Source: SURF-13 sp041695325
Lineage (GTDB): Bacteria > Pseudomonadota > Gammaproteobacteria > SURF-13
Direction: 5' to 3'
Assembly (NCBI GenBank): GCA_041695325.1
Contig: JBGFRC010000009.1
Coordinates: 1 to 64,000, forward strand
DNA length: 64,000 nucleotides
Every line of letters starts with the position of its first letter. Position 1 is the stretch's first letter. Under the pieces are notes generated by a model. The model ran no database searches. It worked only from the letters and a program-made list of their open reading frames with translations, and had not been told where the DNA came from. Positions 1-8,008 of the stretch are shown in pieces. The translations under genes and the position numbers were made by a program.

Positions 1-439
1 GGTCGGCAAGCGCGTATTCATACACCCAGCCCACGCCGGTGGCGTCCGGCCCCAGCGCGGGGCGCGCCTCCCTGGGCAGGCGTTCGGACGCCTGATCCAG
101 GTACTCCAGCACGCGCGAACGTGCCCAATAGGGATCGGTGCCGTCTTCGAACAGCACGTACACGTAGGAGTCGCCGAAGAAGGAATAGCCGAACACGCGC
201 GCGGCGCCGGGCGCCGCGAGCATGGCGCTGGTGAGCGGATAGGTGACCTGGTCTTCCACCACCTGCGGCGCCTGGCCGGGGTAAGCGGTCTTGATAATCA
301 CCTGCACGTCGGACAAATCCGGAATGGCGTCGAGCGGCGTATGCTTGACCGCATACACGCCCCAGCCGGCGAGCAGAAACGCAAGCAGCAGCACCAGGAA
401 ACGGTTAGCGAGCGACCAGACTATGATGCGCGCAATCAT
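1..439 (-). CDS. cusA: CusA/CzcA-type heavy-metal RND efflux transporter, N-terminal part
   Basis: The first 146 codons of an inner-membrane RND metal pump; the rest lies left of the window. The translation opens MIARIIVWSLANRF, continues through one hydrophobic helix (about residues 9-29) and enters the porter domain with DAIPDLSDVQVI, YPGQAP and GYSFFGDSYVYVLFEDGTD. These segments are characteristic of the heavy-metal RND subfamily. In the family the pump joins a periplasmic adaptor and an outer-membrane channel and exports metal by proton antiport. The start codon overlaps the cusB-like stop as ATGA, so translation is probably coupled. Monovalent versus divalent metal specificity cannot be read, because the deciding transmembrane residues are outside the window. 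Confidence 0.93.
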   Translation of the reverse strand, partial: MIARIIVWSLANRFLVLLLAFLLAGWGVYAVKHTPLDAIPDLSDVQVIIKTAYPGQAPQVVEDQVTYPLTSAMLAAPGAARVFGYSFFGDSYVYVLFEDGTDPYWARSRVLEYLDQASERLPREARPALGPDATGVGWVYEYALAD

Positions 440-1647
440 GGCGCTGCTCCCGACAAGCGCGTGAGCGCCGCCTTGAGGCTTGCCTCCGAGTCAATCAAAA
501 ACTGGCCGGAGGCGACCACCGTTTCGCCTTCATCAAGGCCGGACAAAATTTCCACCCGCTCGCCCGACTCCACTCCGGTTTCCACCACACGCGGCGCGAA
601 TCTGCCCTCCCCCAGCGCCACAATCACGCGCTGCCCGGCGCCGGTGGAGATGACCGCCTCGCGCGGAACGGCGAGCGTCGCGCGCGTCTTGCCCGCCGCG
701 ATGCGCGCCTCGAGGTACATATCGGGCTTCAGGATTTCGTCCGGATTATCAAAGCGCAGGCGCGCCTTGAGCGTGCGCGTGACCGGGTCTATGCCGGGAT
801 AGAGATAGTCCACCTTGCCGCGCCATGTTTTTCCCGGCGCGTGCAGGCCGCGCACTTCCGCGTCCTGGCCCACGCGCAGCAAAGCGGCTTGTTGCGCGAA
901 CACCTCCACCTGTACCCATACGCCGGACAGATCCGCCAGCGTCACGGCCTCGGTCGCCGGCTCCAGATACGCGCCGGGCCGGACGTTGAACGCGGTCACT
1001 ACGCCGTCCATCGGAGCATAAAAGGCAACGGCTCGCCTGGCTGTGCGCGTGGATTCCAGCCGCCTGATCCCGGCCTCCGCCATGCCCAATGCCTGCAACC
1101 GCATGCGCGCGGCGCGGCGCAGGGTTTGATCATCGCCGGCGAGCGTCTGCAAGTATTCCTGCTGCGCGCCGAGCAGCTCCGGGGCATAGATCTCGAACAG
1201 TGTTTCCCCGGCGCGCACGCGTTGTCCGATGAATTGGACCCGCGCGCTTTCCACCCAGCCCGCGCTGCGCACCTGCACGCGCCGTATGCGCCCTTCGTCC
1301 ACCGTGACGTAGCCCACGGTATGAATGACCGGCGCGAGCGGAACGCGCTCGGCGCGCGCCATGCGCACGCCCATGTTGTTCACCACCTGCGGCGAGATGC
1401 TGACCGTGACCGCGTCCGGTTCCTCTCCCTCGTACACCGGGATATAGTCCATGCCCATGTCGTCCTTGGCCGGCTTGTCCGAGGTGATGGCGGGATCCAT
1501 GGGATGGCGGTAAAACAGGATTTTTTTCTCGGCCACTTTTTCCGGGGAAGACATGGTTGTGGACGCAAGGTAGCGCTGCACCAGAGCGCCTGTCACCACG
1601 CCGGTAAACAGTAGAACTAATGCGAGTAACCCGATTTTCTTATTCAT
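436..1647 (-). CDS. cusB: CusB-like periplasmic adaptor of metal RND efflux pump
   Basis: Membrane-fusion protein linking the RND pump to its outer-membrane channel. It has an N-terminal membrane anchor (residues 5-25) and then a heavy-metal-binding domain at about 44-72 (YRHPMDP...DMGMDYIPVY) typical of CusB-type adaptors. The barrel-sandwich/lipoyl and beta-barrel regions follow (for example APMDGVVTAFNVRPGAYLEP and PDMYLEARI). Longer starts exist at 1653 (ATG) and 1656 (GTG). I chose ATG 1647 (MNKKIG) because AGGTGA lies at good spacing before it. The gene overlaps the upstream channel gene by 8 bp and the downstream pump gene by 4 bp, a tightly coupled operon. The Met/His-rich domain favours copper or silver, but this is inference. 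Confidence 0.93.
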   Translation of the reverse strand: MNKKIGLLALVLLFTGVVTGALVQRYLASTTMSSPEKVAEKKILFYRHPMDPAITSDKPAKDDMGMDYIPVYEGEEPDAVTVSISPQVVNNMGVRMARAERVPLAPVIHTVGYVTVDEGRIRRVQVRSAGWVESARVQFIGQRVRAGETLFEIYAPELLGAQQEYLQTLAGDDQTLRRAARMRLQALGMAEAGIRRLESTRTARRAVAFYAPMDGVVTAFNVRPGAYLEPATEAVTLADLSGVWVQVEVFAQQAALLRVGQDAEVRGLHAPGKTWRGKVDYLYPGIDPVTRTLKARLRFDNPDEILKPDMYLEARIAAGKTRATLAVPREAVISTGAGQRVIVALGEGRFAPRVVETGVESGERVEILSGLDEGETVVASGQFLIDSEASLKAALTRLSGAAP

Positions 1648-2890
1648 GAACATCACCTGAAAGATAGAGCAGATCGGCCTGCGCCTTGGCGCGCTCCACG
1701 CGCAGGCGCAGCGCCTCCAGTTGCGCCTCCAGCGTATTGATGCGCGCGCGCATCACGGTCGAAAATTCGGCGCTGTTGCTTTGATAGGACTTGAGCGCAA
1801 ACTCGGCGTTTTGCGCCGTCTGCGGAACGATTTCCTTTTCATAAATCGCCAGGCGTTCGTTCAAGCCGGCCCAGCGGGAGTAGGCGGTATCCAGACGGTG
1901 CAGTAAATCCCGGTAACGATCATCGCGCGCATAACGCGCCGCAACGGCCTGCTGTTGGCTGGCCTTGAGGCGGCGATCTTGCCGCTTATCGGTGAAGATG
2001 GGCAGCTCGACCGTCACCCCCGCGGAGAGAAAATCGCTGCGCCCCGCGCCGCGCAAACCGTAATCCACCCCCACGCTCCACGCGGGCTTGTATTGTTCGC
2101 GCGCGACACTCACCTCGCTTTCGCCCGCGCGCACCATGGCGTCTTCTGCTTGCAGCAGCGGATGACGTTCCAGTTGCGCCTGAAGGCGAGCCTGGTTATC
2201 GGGTTCCGGTAATACAGGAAACTCCTCGGACAGGGGACGACTTGGTACGCGATGGCCCAGCCACCTGACGAGGCCGGCGTGCGCGGTATCACGCGCGGTG
2301 CGTAATTCCGCCTCGCGCTCTTTAAGCCTGCGCAGTTCCAGTTCCACACCGAGCACATCCTGCGCGCTCGCCAGCCCCGCGCCGTACTGCGAGCGCGTAA
2401 CTTCCGCCAGTTGTTGCAGCAACACGCGGCTGTTTTGCACCGTCTCGATGGCGCGCACCTGGTAGAGCCACTCCAGCCAACTGCCTCGCAGCTCATTCAG
2501 CAGTTTGCGCCTTTGCTCCGCGCCGCGCGCCGCCTCCAATTCGGACAGGGCCGAGCTCAGCTCGGCGCGATGGCGCAAGCTGGCGCCGGGCGGAATCGCC
2601 TGGCTTACGCCGAGCTTGAGCATGGTGAAGTCGTCTTCCGTGACATTGAAACTGCGCACGGGGACGTCCTGCACGCCGAGGGTCAGGCTGGGGTCGGGCA
2701 ACTGCGCGTCGGCCACGGCCTGTTCGGCGTAGGCTTGCGCCACCGCGTCATGGCGGCGCGTGAGCGGATCGCCCTCCAGGGCCAGGCGTTCGGCCTCGGG
2801 GAGGGTGAGCGGGACTAAAGTATCATTCGCCGCCGTATTGAATGCGGCGCACAGCAACAGGCCATACATGGCCAGCGACAGATAACGCAT
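1640..2890 (-). CDS. cusC: CusC-like outer-membrane efflux channel (TolC family)
   Basis: Outer-membrane factor of the tripartite metal efflux system. The 416-residue protein has a signal peptide (about 1-22, cut near NTAAND) and two long coiled-coil repeats rich in Ala, Leu, Arg and Glu. These contain the family's NxxLPDPSL-like segment (AQLPDPSLTLGVQDVP) and GVTVELPIFT. This length is normal for OEP/TolC-family channels. AGGAGAA precedes the ATG at a suitable distance. It is the second gene of the operon, after a small Cys-rich exported protein. Divergent members of this family serve Cu, Ag, Zn, Co or Cd, so the symbol rests on context rather than on proof of substrate. Confidence 0.9.
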   Translation of the reverse strand: MRYLSLAMYGLLLCAAFNTAANDTLVPLTLPEAERLALEGDPLTRRHDAVAQAYAEQAVADAQLPDPSLTLGVQDVPVRSFNVTEDDFTMLKLGVSQAIPPGASLRHRAELSSALSELEAARGAEQRRKLLNELRGSWLEWLYQVRAIETVQNSRVLLQQLAEVTRSQYGAGLASAQDVLGVELELRRLKEREAELRTARDTAHAGLVRWLGHRVPSRPLSEEFPVLPEPDNQARLQAQLERHPLLQAEDAMVRAGESEVSVAREQYKPAWSVGVDYGLRGAGRSDFLSAGVTVELPIFTDKRQDRRLKASQQQAVAARYARDDRYRDLLHRLDTAYSRWAGLNERLAIYEKEIVPQTAQNAEFALKSYQSNSAEFSTVMRARINTLEAQLEALRLRVERAKAQADLLYLSGDVHE

Positions 2891-2940
2891 ACTCGTTCTC
2901 CTTGAAAATCGTCAACACAGAATTTTTCAAAGGCGAACGA

Positions 2941-3324
2941 TCAAATGCGCAGGATGGGCAATCTCTCTAACGGGGTGAGTGTGGAGTAAAAAGAGGGGAG
3001 ATGGAAGGCGCTGTGCCCTGCAAGCGTACTCTCCGCCCACAACGGCTGCATGACGGGGTGCGTCACGGCATACGGCAATGCCTTGGCCAAGGTGTGTTCG
3101 TCCAGCATCAGCGCGCAATGCATCGCATCACCGCAATCCCCTGCCTGCGCAGGCAGGGCGGCCTGCCCCGCGCCACTCTCTTCCGGGCAGGCATAGCAGT
3201 CTTGCGCCGAAAACGGTTGCGCCATGACGCACGGCAGGACGATCAGGTTCAGCCACAGTACGGCGAGCAACGCGCTGAATGTGCGCCGGCGGAGCAATGG
3301 AGCGCGGTTCAAACGGCAAAGCAT
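2941..3324 (-). CDS. small exported Cys-containing protein at head of metal efflux operon
   Basis: 127 residues with an Arg-rich start, then a hydrophobic signal segment (about 18-34, ending near VMAQP). The mature part carries Cys43, Cys46, Cys64 and Cys70 (CYAC...DCGDAMHC), plus His and Met residues that could bind metal. I do not recognise a named family; small proteins of this kind often precede czcC/cusC genes. Residues 57-62 read LPAQAG and are encoded by an 18-nt palindrome that recurs in the window, so this peptide is probably an insertion. The ATG lies only about 1-2 nt from the inferred transcription start, so the message may be leaderless. A metal-binding or sensing role is inference from context. 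Confidence 0.72.
   Translation of the reverse strand: MLCRLNRAPLLRRRTFSALLAVLWLNLIVLPCVMAQPFSAQDCYACPEESGAGQAALPAQAGDCGDAMHCALMLDEHTLAKALPYAVTHPVMQPLWAESTLAGHSAFHLPSFYSTLTPLERLPILRI
3140..3157. repeat. 18-nt palindromic element inside a coding sequence
   Basis: CCTGCCTGCGCAGGCAGG, a perfect palindrome. In the overlapping minus-strand gene it reads in frame as (A)LPAQAG. An identical copy is at 39752-39769, again encoding LPAQAG in frame, inside mltD. See the finding on the palindrome family. Confidence 0.9.
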
Positions 3325-3331
3325 TCCGGCC

Positions 3332-3360
3332 TTATAACCCCTGCGCGGGCGGTCTGTCAA
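3332..3360 (-). promoter_or_regulatory. strong sigma-70 promoter of the metal efflux operon
   Basis: On the minus strand TTGACA (3360-3355) is followed, after a 17-nt spacer, by TTATAA (3337-3332). This is a near-consensus housekeeping promoter firing toward the efflux operon. The spacer is 17 nt, unlike the 19-20 nt of MerR/CueR-regulated metal promoters, so another type of regulator is likely. The predicted start site falls next to the first ATG (3324). Confidence 0.7.
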
Positions 3361-3439
3361 GACGGTGTCCAAAGACGGTGCTAAAGAATACGTGCCGGCC
3401 GCCGCTATCAAAGGTAACACCATACCCCTTGGGCGGCTG

Positions 3440-5332
3440 ATGCTGGATTTCTTCAAAAAACCGCTGTCCCCGCAAACCGGCCCCGGCAAGGTTGCAGACG
3501 ACGCCGCAGCGCGCGAAAACCGGCCCGCTGCGCCCGAATTGGTGGAGCAGCTGCAACAAATGCGCGTCCTGCTGGTGGACAACGACCGCCTGCACGCCGC
3601 GCGCATCAAGACCCTGCTCAACGGCGTGGGCTGCTACAACATCCTCGCCTGCACGATCGAGGAGGCCTGGGCGCGTCTGCAGCAAAACGCGCCGGGCGGC
3701 GTCTGCAACGTTGACCTGGCGCTGCTGGACATCCAGCAGAGCATCGAAGACGACCACAGGCTGTGCCGCAAGCTGGGCGGCGAAAGCCCATGGAACACGG
3801 TGCCCATCATCATGATCTGCGGCTCGCCTGCGCGCAATGCGCCAGCAGGCGAACCGGGCTGGCAGAATCAGATCCTGCGCGTCATCCGGGAAACCAGCGC
3901 CACGCACGTGCTGTGTACGCCGATCCGCAGCGTGGATCTGGCCTCGCATCTGGTCTCGGCCATGTCGCTCAAGCGCGAGCGCGAACAGCACAAATGGCGC
4001 GCGCTGGAGCTGCAGAACACCGCGGCGGAATCCAGGGTGAAGGAGGCGCGCCTGCATTATCTCGCCGCGCACGATGATCTCACCGGTCTCTACAATCGCC
4101 GGCGTCTGGAGCAGATGCTGGAACTCACGGCGCTGCGCGTGCGCGGCAGGACGCAGCCCGGCGCGCTGTTATATATGGACCTGGATCAGTTCCGGCTCAT
4201 CAACGACATGCAGAATCACTGTATGGGCGACAGGCTGCTGGTCGCCATCGCCGATCTGTTGCGCCGCCAGTGCGGCCCTGACCACACGCTGGCGCGCATC
4301 AGCTCGGATGAGTTCATCCTGCTCATGGAAAATACCGGCCAGGAGCAGGCGCTGGCCTGCGCCGAGGCGCTGCGCCGCAGTCTGGACAGCTTTCATTTTG
4401 AAACCCGCGAACGCAGCTACCGGGTAAGCGCCAGCATCGGCGTCGCCATGCTGCGTCCGGACGAGCGTGTGGACGCGCATACCCTGCTGGCGCGCGCCGA
4501 TCAGGCGTGTTACGCGGCCAAAACGCACGGCCGCAACCAGGTGCGTCTCTACAGCCTGGAGGACCAGAGCGTGCATGTGCTGAAGCACGACGCCCACTGG
4601 GCGCCGTTGATTCAGGATGCGCTCACCAACGAGAGGCTGCGCCTGCTGTTCCAGCCCATCATGGAGGTCGGCACAGGGCGCAGGACGCATTATGAGGCCC
4701 TGGTGCGGATGCTGGGTCACGCCAATCAACTGCTGCCTCCCGCAGAATTCATCCCGGTGGCCGAGCGCATGGGGCTGGTGCACGAGATTGATCTGTGGGT
4801 CATTACCCAGGCGCTGGAGCTGCTGCAACAATTGCGGCACGGCTCCCCGGAGCTGTCCCTCAACGTCAACCTGTCCGCCAAGGTGTTGCACAACCACCGT
4901 TTGCTGCCCCTGGTGCGCGACAAGCTGCACGGCAGCGGCATCAATCCGCGCAACGTGGTGTTCGAGATCACCGAGACCGCCGCCATTGCCAATCTCCCGC
5001 TCATGCGCGACATGGTGCAGCAGTTGCGCAATCTGGGCTGCCGGTTCGCGCTGGATGACTTCGGCGCGGGGTTCAACTCGTTCAATTACCTGAAGCACTT
5101 CCCCGTGGACTATCTGAAAATAGACGGCAGCTTTATCGTCAATCTGATCGGCGACCCCGCGGATCAGGCGCTGGTGAGATCCATGATCGAGATCGCGCGC
5201 AAGCTCGGCAAACGCACCGTGGCAGAATTCGTGGAGAACGCCGAAACCCTGGAGCTGCTCAAGGAGTACGGGGTGGACTATGTGCAGGGCTATCACATAG
5301 GCCGGCCCCAGGCACTGCTGTATCCGGCCTGA
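3440..5332 (+). CDS. REC-GGDEF-EAL protein, c-di-GMP phosphodiesterase with degenerate GGDEF
   Basis: About 630 residues. An N-terminal receiver-like domain begins at MRVLLVDNDR. The GGDEF domain carries ISSDEF where active cyclases have GG(D/E)EF, so cyclase activity is doubtful. The C-terminal EAL domain keeps its catalytic signature: YEALVRM, NVNLSA, FEITETAAI and DDFGAGFNSFNYL...KIDGSF. The likely activity is therefore hydrolysis of c-di-GMP, with the degenerate GGDEF domain possibly a GTP-sensing module (established for related proteins, inferred here). The ATG at 3440 (MLDFFKKPL) was chosen over a GTG at 3365 that lacks a ribosome site and lies against the divergent promoter. It ends 5 bp before the convergent DUF2802 gene. 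Confidence 0.88.
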   Translation: MLDFFKKPLSPQTGPGKVADDAAARENRPAAPELVEQLQQMRVLLVDNDRLHAARIKTLLNGVGCYNILACTIEEAWARLQQNAPGGVCNVDLALLDIQQSIEDDHRLCRKLGGESPWNTVPIIMICGSPARNAPAGEPGWQNQILRVIRETSATHVLCTPIRSVDLASHLVSAMSLKREREQHKWRALELQNTAAESRVKEARLHYLAAHDDLTGLYNRRRLEQMLELTALRVRGRTQPGALLYMDLDQFRLINDMQNHCMGDRLLVAIADLLRRQCGPDHTLARISSDEFILLMENTGQEQALACAEALRRSLDSFHFETRERSYRVSASIGVAMLRPDERVDAHTLLARADQACYAAKTHGRNQVRLYSLEDQSVHVLKHDAHWAPLIQDALTNERLRLLFQPIMEVGTGRRTHYEALVRMLGHANQLLPPAEFIPVAERMGLVHEIDLWVITQALELLQQLRHGSPELSLNVNLSAKVLHNHRLLPLVRDKLHGSGINPRNVVFEITETAAIANLPLMRDMVQQLRNLGCRFALDDFGAGFNSFNYLKHFPVDYLKIDGSFIVNLIGDPADQALVRSMIEIARKLGKRTVAEFVENAETLELLKEYGVDYVQGYHIGRPQALLYPA

Positions 5333-5337
5333 GAACG

Positions 5338-5748
5338 TCAGGAGGGGCGTTGGGTAGCGGGGCGGAACGCGGGCTTGCGATGCAACAGGGCGATGAGCTC
5401 GGCCTCGCCGCGCGCCAGGCCGCAGGTGGCCACCAGATCCTCCACGTCCGCGCCCTTCTGCGCCAGCCGGATCGCGGGTTCATAATGCGGGTGCGGGACA
5501 TCACGCGCGGGCGGCTGCTTTTGCTGTTCGCTGATCCGACGCAGCTGCCGCTCCAGCTCCGTCAGGCGCGCATCCAACGCCGCCCCATGCTCGCTCCGCT
5601 CCTCCGGCGCCGCGGTAAAGGACGGCGCGGTATGCCGCGCCATCAATGTCTGGCAGCGCCTGAGCGCCGCGTGCGACATCCAGGCGGAGGCGAGCGCGCA
5701 CACTACCGTGAGCAGGGTGATGACCAGCAGTAGCGGATCACTTTGCAT
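5338..5748 (-). CDS. DUF2802 family membrane-anchored protein of the chemotaxis locus
   Basis: 136 residues: one N-terminal transmembrane helix (about 5-27), a charged, probably coiled-coil middle (LTELERQLRRISEQQKQ), then the DUF2802 helix-turn-helix-like end (YEPAIRLAQKGADVEDLVATCGLARGEAELIALLHR). DUF2802 genes commonly end the cheA-cheB-motCD-parCP-cheW cluster of gammaproteobacteria, as here. The ATG follows AAGGAGCGG. Function is unknown; the position suggests a link to flagella or chemotaxis arrays. Confidence 0.8.
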   Translation of the reverse strand: MQSDPLLLVITLLTVVCALASAWMSHAALRRCQTLMARHTAPSFTAAPEERSEHGAALDARLTELERQLRRISEQQKQPPARDVPHPHYEPAIRLAQKGADVEDLVATCGLARGEAELIALLHRKPAFRPATQRPS

Positions 5749-5760
5749 CGCGGCCGCTCC

Positions 5761-5946
5761 TTACACGTATTCGTCTATGTGGGTATCGCCGTCCTTGTTC
5801 TTGTCCGGCTCTCTGTCCGGCACGTCATGCGCCGGTTTGTCCGGTAACGGCCTGCCGGACGGCGGTTTCTTATTACCCTGCTGATTGTTGGACGACACCG
5901 GACGGATGTGCCGCCAGGCGGGTGTTTCATGCACCTCGGCGTTCAC
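5761..5946 (-). CDS. small hydrophilic protein between cheW and the DUF2802 gene
   Basis: 61 residues, highly charged and Pro-rich, ending in DKNKDGDTHIDEYV. It has no signal peptide or membrane segment. The GTG start has a good site (AGGAG, 7-nt spacing), and the gene sits 9 bp after cheW and 12 bp before the DUF2802 gene, consistent with a real operon member. I do not recognise a named family; small acidic-tailed proteins in this position occur in related flagellar loci (recalled, not checked). Confidence 0.62.
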   Translation of the reverse strand: MNAEVHETPAWRHIRPVSSNNQQGNKKPPSGRPLPDKPAHDVPDREPDKNKDGDTHIDEYV

Positions 5947-5955
5947 GCCGCGCTC

Positions 5956-6432
5956 CTATAGAGAACTGACCTCTTTCCACTCCTGCGCGGAAAGCAGCTT
6001 GTTCAAGTCCACCAAGATGAGCAGCTCGCCGTCACGGCTGCACACGCCCTGTATGAAGCGCGCGCCGTCGTCGTTGCCGACGTTGGGCGCGCTCTCGATC
6101 CGCGAGGCGTGGATGTCCACCACCTCGGCCACGCTGTCCACCAGCAGGCCCATCACGTGCCCCTCGGTTTCGATGATGACCACGCGCGTGTTATCGTCCA
6201 TGTCGCGCGGCGCGAGGCCGAAACGCTTGCGCGTGTCTATCACCGTCACCACGTTGCCGCGCAGGTTGATGATGCCCAGCACGTAATCGGGTGCGCCCGG
6301 CACCGGCGCGATGTCGCTCACCCGTATCACCTCCTGAATCTGGATCACGTTGATGCCGTAGGTTTCGTTGTCGAGACGAAACGTCACCCACTGCACAGCC
6401 GGGTCCTCGGCTGACTGAACTGCGTGATTCAT
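5956..6432 (-). CDS. cheW: chemotaxis coupling protein CheW
   Basis: 158 residues, the usual length. It is a single CheW domain with VQWVTFRLDNETYGINVIQIQEVIRV, PGAPDYVLGIINLRGNVVTVIDTRKRFGL and VAEVVDI...PNVGNDDGARFIQGV, the standard fold signatures. CheW bridges chemoreceptor tips to CheA in the polar signalling array. It follows the ParP-like gene, as in the Pseudomonas and Vibrio che operons. Confidence 0.97.
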   Translation of the reverse strand: MNHAVQSAEDPAVQWVTFRLDNETYGINVIQIQEVIRVSDIAPVPGAPDYVLGIINLRGNVVTVIDTRKRFGLAPRDMDDNTRVVIIETEGHVMGLLVDSVAEVVDIHASRIESAPNVGNDDGARFIQGVCSRDGELLILVDLNKLLSAQEWKEVSSL

Positions 6433-6510
6433 GGCTTATTCCTCGCTCCTGGCGGTGTCAAAATTAAAACATTGCCGATGATGTCTTGAGTTGTGCATAA
6501 AATATGCCAG

Positions 6511-7176
6511 TTATTGTCCATTTGAGCCGGCGGGCTTAGAGGCAAGCCAGCACACAAGCAAGTCCATATCGAGCAAGGCGCACATGCGGTCGCTGACGAC
6601 GCCGCTGAACCACGGCTGCGCTTCCGCGCCGCCGCCCGTCTGCGCCTGCTTGCGCGCTGGGCGCAGGCAAGTGCGACGCACAGGCGGGCGCCAGCGCACC
6701 CGCTCCGGGTAAACCGTGACGATCCCGCTCACCGCCTCACACGCCAATCCCCACTCGCGCGAGGCGCTGAGCACGATGCTGTGTGCGGCCCGTCCTCGCA
6801 CGCGGAGCGGGGCGCGCGGGCGCAGCAATGGCAGCGGGTCCAGCACCTTCACCTGTTTGCCCAAGTGCGGCAGCAGGCCGAGAATGTGCCCGGCCCGCGC
6901 GGGGAGCGAAGCGAGCGGCGCCCAGGGCACCACGCCGCCCAGCCCGTCCAAGGGCGCGGCCAGATCGAATCCGCCCGCCTTGAACAATAAGCAGGAGAAA
7001 GGTGCCGTGCGGCGCGGCCCGTCTGCGGCGCACGGCTGCCGGGCGATAACGTCCGGCGCGCCCGGTACTAATTTGTCCTCGGGAGCCGTTACGGGCGCAT
7101 CGCGCAGCAGGGCTTCGAGATAGAGCGAGAGCGCGTGCTTGGGCGCCGTCAAGACGGGCGCAAGATTATCCTCCAT
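6511..7176 (-). CDS. parP: ParP-like CheW-domain protein for polar placement of chemotaxis arrays
   Basis: 221 residues with a short N-terminal tail and a divergent CheW-like domain (FSCLLFKAGGFDLAAPLDGLGGVV, ILGLLPHLGKQVKVLDPLPLL, EWGLACEAVSGIVTV). It overlaps the 3' end of the ParA-like gene by 11 bp and precedes cheW. This is the order of parC-parP-cheW, in which ParP links the ParC ATPase to CheA and receptors. An insert at about residues 163-183 (PPVRRTCLRPARKQAQTGGG) breaks the domain. It is encoded by an imperfect palindrome related to the dispersed GCAGGC repeats. The assignment rests on context plus CheW similarity. Confidence 0.82.
   Translation of the reverse strand: MEDNLAPVLTAPKHALSLYLEALLRDAPVTAPEDKLVPGAPDVIARQPCAADGPRRTAPFSCLLFKAGGFDLAAPLDGLGGVVPWAPLASLPARAGHILGLLPHLGKQVKVLDPLPLLRPRAPLRVRGRAAHSIVLSASREWGLACEAVSGIVTVYPERVRWRPPVRRTCLRPARKQAQTGGGAEAQPWFSGVVSDRMCALLDMDLLVCWLASKPAGSNGQ
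6635..6690. repeat. imperfect palindromic insert within parP
   Basis: GC-rich segment with the inverted words CGCCTGC, GCAGGC and CAGGCGGGCG. It shares GTGCGACGCACAGGC with the element in cheA (12711-12739). It remains in frame inside parP and encodes a Cys/Arg/Gln-rich stretch absent from normal CheW domains. Confidence 0.6.
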
Positions 7177-8008
7177 AGACCGTCACCGCGGGCGGCGCCG
7201 GCCGCGGCGTCCAGGTTTGCGCCGGCGGCGCCATGGCCCGCACCGCCTTGAAGGGCGCCAGCAGATGGTCGAGCAGCGCGCCGTAGGCAAGCGCGCCACG
7301 CGCATCAGATTGATAACAGGAAAGCGGCGCGCCAATGCGGCTCGCTTCACGAAACCGGGTATCCACCGGAATCTCGCCGCTCCAGCAGTTACCGCCGTAG
7401 CGTTCGCGCAGCACGCGCAAGGCATCCTGCGCCGCGCACGTGCGCCGGTCATAGAGCGTAGGCACCAGAATGTAATCAAGCGAGGATGCGCGCGCACGCT
7501 GGATCATGGTGAGCGTGCGCAACATGCGCTCCAGACCCTTGAGCGCCAGAAATTCGGTTTGCACCGGGATCAAAAGCCGGTCGCAGGCGGCGAGCGCGTT
7601 GACCATCAATACCCCCAGCACCGGCGGGCAATCCAGCAGCACCGTATCAAACAGGTGCGCCACCTGCGCCAGCGCGCGCTTGAGCACCAGGCCCATGCCG
7701 TCACGCGCGCCGCACTGGCGGTCCAGCGTGGCCAGCGCAGTGGCGGCGGGGACATAGTACAGCCGCGCGAAACGCGTGGTCTGCACCAGGCCCTTGAAGG
7801 AGGGCGCCGCGGAATTCTGGAACAGGCCGTAAACGCCCGCCGCGCCGTTATCCGGATCGGCGCCGAAGTAGCTGGTCAGCGAGCCGTGCGGGTCCAGATC
7901 CACCAGCAAGGTCTTGCGCCCGCGCGCGGCCAGCAGTCCGGCAAGCGTGATGGCGCTGGTGGTCTTGCCCACCCCGCCCTTCTGATTGGCCACGCTCCAG
8001 ACGCGCAT
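7166..8008 (-). CDS. parC: ParC-like ParA/Soj ATPase of the chemotaxis cluster
   Basis: 280 residues. It has a deviant Walker A (KGGVGKTT) near the N terminus, LLVDLDPHGSLTSYFG (the P-loop ATPase A-prime motif) and TVLLDCPPVLGVLMVNAL (Walker B). In Vibrio and Pseudomonas the ParA-like protein of this operon position directs polar localisation and inheritance of chemotaxis arrays. The start is the ATG at 8008, which overlaps the motD stop as TGATG. A GTG one codon earlier is possible. Confidence 0.88.
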   Translation of the reverse strand: MRVWSVANQKGGVGKTTSAITLAGLLAARGRKTLLVDLDPHGSLTSYFGADPDNGAAGVYGLFQNSAAPSFKGLVQTTRFARLYYVPAATALATLDRQCGARDGMGLVLKRALAQVAHLFDTVLLDCPPVLGVLMVNALAACDRLLIPVQTEFLALKGLERMLRTLTMIQRARASSLDYILVPTLYDRRTCAAQDALRVLRERYGGNCWSGEIPVDTRFREASRIGAPLSCYQSDARGALAYGALLDHLLAPFKAVRAMAPPAQTWTPRPAPPAVTVYGG

